Assembly (NCBI GenBank): GCA_943788055.1
Contig: CALSOU010000004.1
Span: forward strand, 1-64,000
Length of the DNA: 64,000 nt
From: an uncultured Saprospiraceae bacterium
GTDB taxonomy: Bacteria; Bacteroidota; Bacteroidia; Chitinophagales; Saprospiraceae
Direction of reading: 5' to 3'
Shown: positions 54,543 through 63,363 of the stretch, piece by piece
Layout of the letters: each line of letters opens with the position of its first letter
How positions within the stretch are numbered: position 1 is the stretch's first letter
The notes under the pieces: generated by a model
Told to the model about the DNA's origin: nothing
Databases searched by the model: none
Seen by the model: the letters and a program-made list of their open reading frames with translations, nothing else
Position numbers and translations under genes: made by a program

Positions 54543-56354
54543 ATGAATATATCAAAGTCAATGCGGATTTTATTTAGTATACTCTTATTCCTAAGTTTCT
54601 ATCATTTAGGTACAAGTCAAAATGCTCAGCTTGCTAGACAATACTTTTCAACAGGAGAATATGAAAAGGCTGCCGAGATTTACGATCAGTTATATAAGAA
54701 ATCAAAGAATACAACATATTTCTCATATTACATAAAGTGTCTCATTGGAATAGAGGACTACACCAATGCTGAGAAAGCGATCCAAAAAGAAATTAAAAGA
54801 CGGAAATCATCTGATCTCTATGTAACATATGGAGATCTTTTCGAGATGCAATCACGCTCTGAAGAAGCGGAAGAGCAATACGAAAAGGCCATCGAATCCA
54901 TGGATGCGCGACACAATAATATTACTCGCATAGCTGGTGCTTTCATGAGAAGCGCTAAATATGATTTAGCAATCAAGACCTATGAGAAAGGTGCAAAGTT
55001 ACTTAAGGATGAAAATATATTTGCTTATAATCTTGGAGACCTTTACAGAAGAAAAGGTGATATGGCGAAAATGGTAAATGCTTACTTATTATCAGTGGAG
55101 TCTAAACCACAGATGATGAATAGCGTGAAGAATAGACTTATTCGCGAGGTTACACCTGGTGTCCTAGATACTTTGCAAGATCAACTCATAGTCAAGATTC
55201 AAGATAATCCGGAACGTATTGAATTTCAGGAGTTACTATTATGGGTTTTCACCCAAAAGAAGGCATATAGCAGTGCATTAAGACAAGCAAGAGCTCTAGA
55301 TCTAAGACTTGGAGAAGACGGAAGAAGGGTTTTTAATTTAGCCACTGTAGCTGGTAACGACGGTGATTATGACGTTGCGATTTCTGGATTCCAGTATATT
55401 CTGGATCAAAAAGCCAATACACCGATAGCAATGCAGGCCAAGGAGTCGATTATGACAACTAAACGCCGAAAGATAACTAGAAACTTCAACTACACGGAAG
55501 CAGATTTAAGTTCTTTAGAAGAGGAGTATGAGTCTTTTCTGGCTGAGAAAGGTCGAAATGCAAATACCGCCTTAATTATGGCAAATCTTGCAGAATTGGA
55601 GGCTCTTTATTTGAATGATCTTGACAAAGCGATTGCGGTTCTTAATGAGTTAATACAGATCATTGGAGTAAATCGATACATACTAAATAACGCTAAGTTG
55701 GATTTAGGAGATTACTATTTGATGCAAGGAGGAATCTGGGAATCAACTCTTTTGTATTCTCAAGTAGATAAAGATCTAAAAGAAGCATACTTGGGAGAAC
55801 TTGCTAGATTTAAAAACGCAAGATTATCTTATTTCAATGGAGATTTTGAATGGGCTCAAGCTCAGTTCGATATTTTGAAAGCTAGTACCTCCAAGTTGAT
55901 TTCCAATGACGCTATAGATTTGTCTGTCTTCATTACAGACAATTTGGGCCTTGACTCCATCGCCTTGCCTATGGAGCTATATGCACGCGCAGAGTTGTTA
56001 AGCTTTCAAAATCGATTTGATGAGTCATTTGCTGCTTTAGATTCTATTTCTTTGCTGTTTCCAGAGCACGGCTTGAGTGATGACATCTTATATACAAAAG
56101 CGAATGCATTGGTAAGATTGAAGAAATATGATGAAGCGGTGACTCTTTATGATAAGATCGTAATGGATTATCCGGAAGAAATACGCGCTGACAATGCCTT
56201 ATTTGCATTGGCAGCTTTGCATGAGAATCAGTTGGAAGACTTGGATCGTGCAAAAACACTTTACGAGAAACTGTTTCTGGAGTATAGTAATAGTACCTTT
56301 GCCATTGATGCTCGTAAAAGATATCGCAGATTACGTGGTGACGATATAAATTAG
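54543..56354 (+). CDS. Exported TPR-repeat protein
   Basis: The 603-residue protein has a signal (ILFSILLFLSFYHLGTSQ) and many TPR units along its length, for example GEYEKAAEIYDQLYKKSKN, SRSEEAEEQYEKAIESM, KKYDEAVTLYDKIVMDYPE and DLDRAKTLYEKLFLEYSNS. It should act as a periplasmic scaffold; no binding partner is evident. It is followed by the LolC/E-like permease after 32 bases, so they are likely co-transcribed. Confidence 0.85.
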   Translation: MNISKSMRILFSILLFLSFYHLGTSQNAQLARQYFSTGEYEKAAEIYDQLYKKSKNTTYFSYYIKCLIGIEDYTNAEKAIQKEIKRRKSSDLYVTYGDLFEMQSRSEEAEEQYEKAIESMDARHNNITRIAGAFMRSAKYDLAIKTYEKGAKLLKDENIFAYNLGDLYRRKGDMAKMVNAYLLSVESKPQMMNSVKNRLIREVTPGVLDTLQDQLIVKIQDNPERIEFQELLLWVFTQKKAYSSALRQARALDLRLGEDGRRVFNLATVAGNDGDYDVAISGFQYILDQKANTPIAMQAKESIMTTKRRKITRNFNYTEADLSSLEEEYESFLAEKGRNANTALIMANLAELEALYLNDLDKAIAVLNELIQIIGVNRYILNNAKLDLGDYYLMQGGIWESTLLYSQVDKDLKEAYLGELARFKNARLSYFNGDFEWAQAQFDILKASTSKLISNDAIDLSVFITDNLGLDSIALPMELYARAELLSFQNRFDESFAALDSISLLFPEHGLSDDILYTKANALVRLKKYDEAVTLYDKIVMDYPEEIRADNALFALAALHENQLEDLDRAKTLYEKLFLEYSNSTFAIDARKRYRRLRGDDIN

Positions 56355-56386
56355 CATTTACATTATACTTTGATTTATTCACTTGC

Positions 56387-57607
56387 ATGAATCTACCTTT
56401 TCACATTGCTAGGCGTTATTTGTTTGCTAAAAAGAGCACAAATGTTATCAATGTGATTACTGGTATTTCCGTTCTAGGAATTACAATAGGTACCGCTGCA
56501 TTAATTCTAATTCTGACAGTTTTTAACGGACTAGAAAACCTTATTTCGGGATTTTTTAATTCGTTTAACCCTCCTTTGAAAGTCAGTCCAGTTGAAGGAA
56601 AGAGCTTTTATGTGGATTCTGTCGACCTCAGTGCTTTGATGAGCTTGGAGGAAGTAGAAGCGATTTCTCAGACTTTGGAAGAATTGGTACTTTTTGAGTA
56701 TGATGGAATCCAGGAGATCGGATATCTTAAGGGTGTTGATGATCAGTTTGCTATTGTGAATACAATTGATTCGATCATTCGGAAAGGTAGCTTTACTTTA
56801 CGAAGTGAAGCTGCTGATTTTGGAGTGTTTGGTGCTGCGATGGCCAATAAGCTTAATCTCAGTCTAAGGAAGGCACTTACTCCTGTTCGGGTTTTTGCGC
56901 CAGCTAGGAAGTCCAGTTTTTTGGGCTCAAAGCCCTATAAATCTCAGTTTATTTACCCATCAGGGACTTTTTCTGTCCAAAGTGAAGAGGACAATAAGTA
57001 TGCATTTTCGACCCTTGCGTTTTTACAATCACTGATTGGAAAGAGAGGTCAGATCGGTCATTTGGAGATTGCATTGAAGGATGATGCCAATATCAATGCA
57101 GCCAAGTCGAAAATTAAGAATATTCTTGGTGAAGCTTATACTGTCAAAGATCAATATGAGCAAGATGCTTCATTTCTTCGAGTTATGAAAATCGAGAAGT
57201 GGCTAAGTTATGCTATAGCATGTTTTACACTTCTGCTGATCGCCTTTAATATGGTTGGAGCACTTTGGATGATTGTTTTAGAAAAGCAAAAGGACCTCTC
57301 AATACTTCGATCCTTGGGAATGGCAACCAATGGTATCGAGCGTATTTTTATTTTGGAAGGTCTATTAATATGTGCGATTGGTTTTATCGCTGGATCTCTG
57401 TTAGCTCTATTTATATACTTTCTCCAAGTTCAATATGGTCTAGTTCCGATTCCTCCTGGTTCGATCATTGATACTTATCCAGTTTTAATGAAGCCTTTCG
57501 ATTTTGTGCTTGTTCTAATTACAGTTCTTGCTATCGGTCTATTAGCAAGCATTCTTCCAGCCAAACGCGCGGGAAAAATTGGAGCTTTTTATAGAGAAAT
57601 AGTTTAA
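56387..57607 (+). CDS. ABC transporter permease, LolC/LolE-FtsX-like
   Basis: The 406-residue protein has the MacB-PCD/FtsX layout: an N-terminal segment (FHIARRYLFAKKSTNVINVI, GISVLGITIGTAALILILTVFNG), a periplasmic domain and three C-terminal transmembrane helices ending in LLASILPAKRAGKI. The opening RRYL..K....VI..IT.ISV.GI.IG matches LolC/LolE, which release lipoproteins from the inner membrane. The LolD ATPase is not adjacent. Bacteroidota lack canonical LolB but encode such permeases. Alternatives are general MacB-type export. Confidence 0.85.
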   Translation: MNLPFHIARRYLFAKKSTNVINVITGISVLGITIGTAALILILTVFNGLENLISGFFNSFNPPLKVSPVEGKSFYVDSVDLSALMSLEEVEAISQTLEELVLFEYDGIQEIGYLKGVDDQFAIVNTIDSIIRKGSFTLRSEAADFGVFGAAMANKLNLSLRKALTPVRVFAPARKSSFLGSKPYKSQFIYPSGTFSVQSEEDNKYAFSTLAFLQSLIGKRGQIGHLEIALKDDANINAAKSKIKNILGEAYTVKDQYEQDASFLRVMKIEKWLSYAIACFTLLLIAFNMVGALWMIVLEKQKDLSILRSLGMATNGIERIFILEGLLICAIGFIAGSLLALFIYFLQVQYGLVPIPPGSIIDTYPVLMKPFDFVLVLITVLAIGLLASILPAKRAGKIGAFYREIV

Positions 57608-57614
57608 CCTGAAC

Positions 57615-58586
57615 CTATCCGATAAGTTTGAAATCTGCTAGGGAGATTGCAGCAATTGCCTCTACAACTACAGGTGCCCTGAGCGCAATACAAACATCAT
57701 GCCTCCCGACGATCTTCAGTTCTTCTACTTGACCTGATTCGGAATTAAATGTCTCCTGACCTTTGAAAATTGATGATGTGGGCTTGATTGCTACTCTAAA
57801 AACGAGTGGATTTCCATTTGATATACCACCATTAATGCCACCAGCGTTGTTTGTTTCAGTTGTTCCTTTGTCATCAATGAAATTATCATTATGCTCTGAA
57901 CCTTTCATTTTTGCGGCCTGAAAACCTGAGCCAAATTCTACTCCTTTTGTTGCTGGAATAGCAAAAACTAAATGAGCGATTTTGGATTCGATACTATCAA
58001 AAAACGGTTCTCCAAGACCAACAGGAAGTCCAGTTGCTGTACATTCAATAATTCCACCGATTGACTCCTGTTCAGCGATAGCTTTGTCAAGGGCTTTTTT
58101 GATGTTACGATTCCCTCCTGCTTCGATAAGACTAGCGTCAACATTGATGATTTCACCCAAAATCTTTTTCGCAACAACTCCGGCTGCAACTAGGCATAAT
58201 GTTAATCTACCAGAAAAATGACCTCCTCCACGAAAGTCCTGAAATCCTTTGTACTTTGCGTTGGCTGTAAAGTCGGCATGGCTAGGTCGGTGATGTGTTT
58301 TAAGTTTTGAATAGTCTTTGGAACTTGTGTTCGTATTTTCGAAGAAAATCGTCAATGGTGCACCGGTTGTAAATCCATTGAATATTCCCGATAGTAGAGT
58401 TGGTAAGTCAGCTTCGATTCTCGGAGTTGTACCTTTTGCTCCTGCTTTACGACGTAATATGTCTTCTGTGAAATCTTCTATGGATAATGGGATGCCGGGT
58501 GGTATTCCGTCAAGTGTAAGTCCAACTCCCAAGCCATGAGACTCTCCAAATATTGAAATACGGTACTTTTGACCAAATTGATTCAT
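57615..58586 (-). CDS. aroC: Chorismate synthase
   Basis: The 323-residue enzyme has the signatures FGESHGLGVG, RPSHADFTANAKY, DFRGGGHFSGRLT and the FMN-binding C-terminal GGINGGISNGNPLVF and GRHDVCIALRAPVVVEA. It is shorter than most (about 355) but ends with the family's final motifs, so the difference is in loops rather than truncation. It converts EPSP to chorismate, the branch point to aromatic amino acids and folate. It is transcribed with trpG/pabA, which uses chorismate, 27 bases upstream. Confidence 0.95.
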   Translation of the reverse strand: MNQFGQKYRISIFGESHGLGVGLTLDGIPPGIPLSIEDFTEDILRRKAGAKGTTPRIEADLPTLLSGIFNGFTTGAPLTIFFENTNTSSKDYSKLKTHHRPSHADFTANAKYKGFQDFRGGGHFSGRLTLCLVAAGVVAKKILGEIINVDASLIEAGGNRNIKKALDKAIAEQESIGGIIECTATGLPVGLGEPFFDSIESKIAHLVFAIPATKGVEFGSGFQAAKMKGSEHNDNFIDDKGTTETNNAGGINGGISNGNPLVFRVAIKPTSSIFKGQETFNSESGQVEELKIVGRHDVCIALRAPVVVEAIAAISLADFKLIG

Positions 58587-58613
58587 GAATTATATGATTT
58601 GTACACTGTAGTA

Positions 58614-59261
58614 TTATTGAAGAAAAGAATCTTCTTTCGACTTGATTTCGGAGATTCTATTGCGCTGCAATTTAAGCGTCAAATCTATGAAATTTTGTAC
58701 GATCTTATTTCCTATTTCGGTCATGTAAGATTCAGGATGAAACTGCACTGCATAAATGTTTTGTGCTGTATCTTCAATGGCCATGATATGATTTTTTTCA
58801 TCCCGAGCAGTTACAGTAATGTCACTAGGGAGAGTTGTCTCATCTGCTACCCAAGAGTGGTATCTTCCAGCATGAAATTCTTCAGGTATACTTTCTAACA
58901 ATTCTGCTGGCTGATTTTCTTCTCGATACATAAGGTCTTTGATACCGTGATAAACCTTTTTCAACTGCTGCAGTTTGCCGCCTTGATGTATATAGATGGC
59001 TTGAAGTCCGAGACAAATACCTAGTATAGGAATTTCCCCCGTGTAGAAATCTATAGCTTCCAGTAAAAAAGCCGATTTATTTGGCAGACCGGGACCAGGC
59101 GATATAATAACTCCATCGTATTCGTCTCTAAAAATTGACAAGTCATCGTTCTTCAGAACAGATACCTTTACATTATCTATGTTTCGAAGTAATTCGACTA
59201 AATTATAACTGAAAGAGTCATAATTATCGATGAGTAATATATGTAATGCTTGTTCTGTCAT
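58614..59261 (-). CDS. Anthranilate/aminodeoxychorismate synthase glutaminase subunit (TrpG/PabA)
   Basis: The 215-residue amidotransferase has LLIDNYDSFSYNLVELLR, the oxyanion segment ISPGPGLP, the nucleophile Cys in ILGICLGLQAI and the His-Glu pair FHPESYMTE. It provides ammonia from glutamine to a TrpE or PabB partner, which is not in the window, so TrpG and PabA cannot be told apart. The ATG at 59261 is preferred over a TTG one codon earlier. It sits with aroC, whose product chorismate is the partner substrate. Confidence 0.93.
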   Translation of the reverse strand: MTEQALHILLIDNYDSFSYNLVELLRNIDNVKVSVLKNDDLSIFRDEYDGVIISPGPGLPNKSAFLLEAIDFYTGEIPILGICLGLQAIYIHQGGKLQQLKKVYHGIKDLMYREENQPAELLESIPEEFHAGRYHSWVADETTLPSDITVTARDEKNHIMAIEDTAQNIYAVQFHPESYMTEIGNKIVQNFIDLTLKLQRNRISEIKSKEDSFLQ

Positions 59262-59271
59262 CAAAAGGACC

Positions 59272-59907
59272 TTATGCTATTATGACGCCTTGAAAATGTA
59301 ATATACTACCAAGAAGAACAAAAATATGCCATATCGCATGATAATACTTTCGTTCGTCCTTAACATAAAAATAAACTCCTGCCAGATAAACTATTCCGCC
59401 TGCAACAACACTTGAAATAACAAGGGCATCAGCTGCTTGGTAAAAAGACTTTCCGATAAATAAAATCATCCAGCCAAGGAAAATATATAGAAACAACGAA
59501 GCCTTCTCAAACTTCCCTGTGAACCAGATTTTCAATATTGAACCAATGAAAACAAGTGAGTATATGATCGAAAGGAAAATGATTGCCTTCTCAAACTCTA
59601 TATACCTAATCATAAAGGGCACATAGGTCCCTGAGATCATAAAGTAAATACTAATGTGATCTATTTTCCTCCAAAGAATTTTCTTTTTTTCATCCTTCAC
59701 AAAGTGATATATAGTTGAGGCACTAAAAAGAAAAACAAAAGAAAAAGCATAAATAATCAAGGATATAATCGTTGGATTGTCCATGTTATTTAGGTCTGTG
59801 AATAGGAAAGGTAAAGCCACTAATGCAAATATCACACCTAGTAAGTGTGTAATTGTATTCCATCTTTCCTCATGATATAAGGTTTTATTTTGTTCTTCTA
59901 TACTCAT
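59272..59907 (-). CDS. Hemolysin III family (PAQR-like) membrane protein
   Basis: The protein (211 residues from ATG 59907) has seven predicted transmembrane helices and the HlyIII/PAQR signature: EERWNTITHLLGVIFAL, SASTIYHFVKDEKKKILWRKIDHISIYFMI (with the conserved His/Asp cluster) and a final HAIWHIFVLLGSILHF. Some members are called TrhA and affect membrane energetics or fatty-acid composition; a toxin role is not implied. A longer frame from 59964 adds an unrelated stretch. It is the first gene ahead of trpG, 10 bases away. Confidence 0.9.
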   Translation of the reverse strand: MSIEEQNKTLYHEERWNTITHLLGVIFALVALPFLFTDLNNMDNPTIISLIIYAFSFVFLFSASTIYHFVKDEKKKILWRKIDHISIYFMISGTYVPFMIRYIEFEKAIIFLSIIYSLVFIGSILKIWFTGKFEKASLFLYIFLGWMILFIGKSFYQAADALVISSVVAGGIVYLAGVYFYVKDERKYYHAIWHIFVLLGSILHFQGVIIA

Positions 59908-60089
59908 TTGGTTAGGCTGACGCCAAAATATTTGAAAACTAGTTAAAAAAAAGTCCACAAGCACTTCTGCTCACTGTTAGAAATAATAAACTTATTTGGA
60001 ATTGCTATTATTACTGATGGGTTTAAATAATTAATTGAAAGGCAGTAAATTTACAAGCGAAACTCAATTAACTATCTAAAAGTTCTTAA

Positions 60090-60398
60090 ATGGATGCTAA
60101 AACTAAAGCAATCGTAACTCATATTACCTTCATCGGATTAATTATTGCGTTGATATCAAATTCCAAGAAGAAAGATGAATTTGCCTCATTTTATATCAGA
60201 CAGACATTGGGCTTGTATCTTGCTGGGGCTATTACAAGCGCTCTATCTCCGATTCCACTAATTGGATTTCTAGCTGGGATTGTTAGCTTAGTTTTATTTA
60301 TTTTATGGCTCATCAGTTTAATCAATGCGCTTTTAGATAAAAAGGCTCCTTTACCGATTGTAGGTGATTTTTTTCAAGAGCTGTTTAAATCATTATAA
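60090..60398 (+). CDS. Small integral membrane protein, DUF4870-like
   Basis: The 102-residue protein has three hydrophobic helices (about 8-24, 38-58, 62-82) with KDEFASFYIRQTLGLYLAGAI between, and a short C-terminal loop KKAPLPIVGDFFQELFKSL. The KxxFASFYIRQ..G and PLIGFLAGIVSLVLFILWLI pattern resembles the DUF4870 membrane family, of unknown function. Full length and likely its own unit. Confidence 0.65.
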   Translation: MDAKTKAIVTHITFIGLIIALISNSKKKDEFASFYIRQTLGLYLAGAITSALSPIPLIGFLAGIVSLVLFILWLISLINALLDKKAPLPIVGDFFQELFKSL

Positions 60399-60474
60399 AT
60401 TAGGAAAAGTTTTTCAACTTATTTCTTTGTGAATTAAAAGCTAATTTTGTTCGCACAAGTACTCCTGAAATTGT

Positions 60475-61008
60475 ATGACCGTAGCTTTCCAAAATATAGA
60501 GGATTACAAGAAGCTTTTTAAGCTGCACTATAATGGTCTAGTCAATTTTATATACTCATGATATATTCAAGATGGGGATCAAGCTAGAGACATTGTGCAG
60601 ACAACATTCATGAAAATTTGGAACTATAAGGATCGTATTGATATCACTATGTCAGAGAAGAGTTACATTTATCAAGCAGCAAAGAATACAGCTCTTGATC
60701 ATATCCGAAAATACAAATTAAATACTGAAGTTAGTCTTGATGATCAGATGAATAGACTGAATCAGGTCGAGGCAGGAACTATGAAAGATTCAAATGCGTT
60801 CTTACTTAGGACTAAAATCAAAGAGACTTTAAATGTATTAAAACCGAAAACACGTAAAATTTTCGAATTGCACAAATTTGAAGGTTTAGCATATGAAGAG
60901 ATAGCCTACTATATGGATATCTCAAAAAGAACCGTTGAAAGTAATATGGCTAGAGCACTAATTTTACTTCGAGGCGAATTACGAAAAACTTTAAATAATG
61001 AAAATTAA
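60475..61008 (+). pseudogene. ECF-type RNA polymerase sigma factor with in-frame TGA
   Basis: From the ATG at 60475 the protein begins as sigma region 2 (MTVAFQNIEDYKKLFKLH, then NGLVNFIYS), but codon 29 at 60559 is TGA. The same frame continues at once as YIQDGDQARDIVQTTFMKIW, then region 4 with TRKIFELHKFEGLAYEEIAY and SKRTVESNMARALILLRGEL. Region 2.1 and most of 2.2 are therefore cut off. A GTG at 60595 could restart translation but would omit part of the core-binding region. The downstream FecR gene is intact, so the pair might be partially functional or newly dying. Confidence 0.85.
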
Positions 61009-61070
61009 TTACAAAAAGTTTTGACACAAGGAATTACTAGCGTCAAATACTTAAATGCGGACAAACTATA

Positions 61071-62099
61071 ATGATTAAAAAAGAACTCATATTGCAATAT
61101 TTTGACAACACCATTTCAGCGGATGATGCTGTATTGGTTCAAGATTGGGCAGAGCAGAATCCAGAGGATTTTCGCTTGATGCAAGAGTTATGGGCAGCAG
61201 ATAATAAAGTGGCTGAAATTCAGCTATTTGATACTGAGCTAGCCTGGAGTTCTTTTATGGATGCATTGGAAACACCCGCAGTAGAAGCAAGTAGTTCTGA
61301 TGGAGAGCATCTACAAGATGATGATGGTGCCCCCGAAGAAACGGAAGGTTTAGCAAAAAGAGTCACTCTATGGAAGAAGTGGGGTCCTGCTGCAATGGCT
61401 GCCACAGCATTTATTGTAGTTGTTGTTCTATATTTCTTGTGGCCAACTGATCAGTATGTCACACACTTCGCCAATGCTCAAACTGATCAGATAATTTTAC
61501 CTGACTCAACAATTGTGAGTCTAGAGGAAGGCTCGGAGATCAAGTATCCCAAAAGTTTTGACAAGAAAGAAAAGAGAATCGTAAACTTAGACGGTATTGC
61601 AGTTTTTGATGTAGCGTCTGACCCAAATAAACCATTTATAGTAGAGGCCTCGGGTATGGGTGTGAAGGTGCTAGGGACAATATTTGAATTAGATGCAGTA
61701 GATAGTGTTCAGACGGGAGTAAAAAACATAGAAGGTTTGATTCGGTTCTTCGAACTAGCAAATGAGGAGTCATTTATAGATGTAAAAGAAGGTGAAAGCT
61801 TTATTTTTGATGGAAATGGCTTTACTGAAACTACAGCTAAACCGCAGATATTTTACTTCTCCCCTCCACCTTTACCATATCATACGGTGAGAGAAGTTGT
61901 CGATTACCTTAATAAGATTACTGATGGTCAAACAGTGGCAGTAGGGGAAAACTTTGATTGGCAAAGAGAGCTTCAAGTTAGTCTAGAAACAAATAATTTG
62001 GAAGAATTGATTCGAGCTATCAAAAAGAAAGCGAGTATCACTCTCGTTAATAAGGGCTGTTCCGAGTGCTATGAGATTCACCGTTTCCGCGTGCGTTAA
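61071..62099 (+). CDS. FecR family anti-sigma factor
   Basis: The 342-residue protein has an N-terminal cytoplasmic helix region, one transmembrane segment (AAMAATAFIVVVVLYFLWPT, about 109-128) and a periplasmic FecR domain (VTHFANAQTDQIILPDSTIVSL; EASGMGVKVLGTIFELDAV) followed by a DUF4974-like end with PLPYHTVREVVDYLNKITDG. It would regulate its ECF sigma factor in response to a TonB-dependent receptor; none is nearby. The partner sigma gene upstream is interrupted by TGA. Confidence 0.92.
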   Translation: MIKKELILQYFDNTISADDAVLVQDWAEQNPEDFRLMQELWAADNKVAEIQLFDTELAWSSFMDALETPAVEASSSDGEHLQDDDGAPEETEGLAKRVTLWKKWGPAAMAATAFIVVVVLYFLWPTDQYVTHFANAQTDQIILPDSTIVSLEEGSEIKYPKSFDKKEKRIVNLDGIAVFDVASDPNKPFIVEASGMGVKVLGTIFELDAVDSVQTGVKNIEGLIRFFELANEESFIDVKEGESFIFDGNGFTETTAKPQIFYFSPPPLPYHTVREVVDYLNKITDGQTVAVGENFDWQRELQVSLETNNLEELIRAIKKKASITLVNKGCSECYEIHRFRVR

Positions 62100-62326
62100 T
62101 TTTCCCTAACTTATCCAGACTATTCTGACCTTCTTACTTAAGGATTAATTCGATATATCTTTCAACAGATAATGTTGGATAGAAGTAATTATTGATACTT
62201 TCATAAGTAATTACCTATCGTATATTCGACAAAATGTATGATAAGTGGTTTTGGTTTTGTTTTTTTTCTTAAATTGAATTCAGACTTTTTCATGAGAATC
62301 CAACAACTGAAACAAAACAAACGACC

Positions 62327-63349
62327 ATGGATAGCTACGAACTACAACGAAGGATATTTGAAATAATTGACATTAAGAGTGAGTTTTCAAAAGAGCTCAA
62401 AGACGATTTAGCCCAATTGCTATCTATTAGTAAAGGAGCGATTTATAAGAGAATTAACGGCACCACAACGATTTCACTTGCTGATTTAGCGATTCTCATG
62501 AAGACTTATAACATCAGTTTTGATGCTTTAGTGAATCCTGAACGCAGGAATATAAATTTTCAATTTCCACAGCTGGAGAGAAAAATTGTGTCATTTTTCG
62601 AATATACACATACCTTCAAAGCTGCAGTCGACAATTTTGCAGGCTTGCCGAATCCACAGATATATTATGCAACAAATGAGTTGCCATTCTTCTACTACTT
62701 CCTTGATAAGGATTTAACTTATTTCAAGTTTTACATATACGCAAAAACAGTTTGGAATTTAGATTCCTACAAGGATAGAAATTTGCAGATTAGAGAATTT
62801 AATGAGGAGTTCGGAGTGATGAATGTTTTGAACGAATCCTTGAAAAAGTATTACGATGAGCTACCTAATATTGAGTTTTGGAATGAGAATATACTGAATA
62901 ATACACTTAATCAAATTACGTATTTTCTTTCGACCGGAGATTTTGAGATTCCCGAAGAGGCTTTCATTTTATGTGATAAGTTGGAAGAAATTATGAAGCA
63001 TGTTGAATCAATGGCCGAACACGGTCGGAAGTTTATGCCAGGAAAGGAGCCTACTGAGAAATCACCAGAATTTCTAATGTATTACAATGAAATTTCTCAC
63101 ACGAACAATATACTTCTGATTGTGAACTCACTTCAGAGTGCCATATTTACCGCATATGATAATCCCAATTACATAATCAGTACAGATGAGCAATTGGTAG
63201 ACTATACTTTGAATTGGTTTAAGAATATTCAGAAATCTTCATTGCCTATATCGAATGATGCAGCAAAAACTCGAAGAGCTATGTTTGGTAAAATTCATAA
63301 GCGAATTGATCATACAAGATCAGAAATTGAAAGCATATTAGCTCAGTAA
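62327..63349 (+). CDS. Helix-turn-helix protein of unknown function
   Basis: Residues 20-70 look like an XRE-type HTH (LLSISKGAIYKRINGTTTISLADLAILMK). The remaining 270 residues are helical and aromatic-rich with no recognised domain, e.g. LPFFYYFLDKDLTYFKFY. It resembles Bacteroidota regulators that pair an N-terminal HTH with a long C-terminal region. It is followed by the ROK gene 14 bases later, so it may control or be co-transcribed with it. Confidence 0.7.
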   Translation: MDSYELQRRIFEIIDIKSEFSKELKDDLAQLLSISKGAIYKRINGTTTISLADLAILMKTYNISFDALVNPERRNINFQFPQLERKIVSFFEYTHTFKAAVDNFAGLPNPQIYYATNELPFFYYFLDKDLTYFKFYIYAKTVWNLDSYKDRNLQIREFNEEFGVMNVLNESLKKYYDELPNIEFWNENILNNTLNQITYFLSTGDFEIPEEAFILCDKLEEIMKHVESMAEHGRKFMPGKEPTEKSPEFLMYYNEISHTNNILLIVNSLQSAIFTAYDNPNYIISTDEQLVDYTLNWFKNIQKSSLPISNDAAKTRRAMFGKIHKRIDHTRSEIESILAQ

Positions 63350-63363
63350 AATGAAGGCGTATT

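Noticed and set aside
60475-60600. TGA read as tryptophan (alternative genetic code)
   Set aside because: Many intact genes here end in TGA (for example the M28 and aspartoacylase genes) and Trp is encoded by TGG; the sigma and dnaE TGA codons are point lesions.
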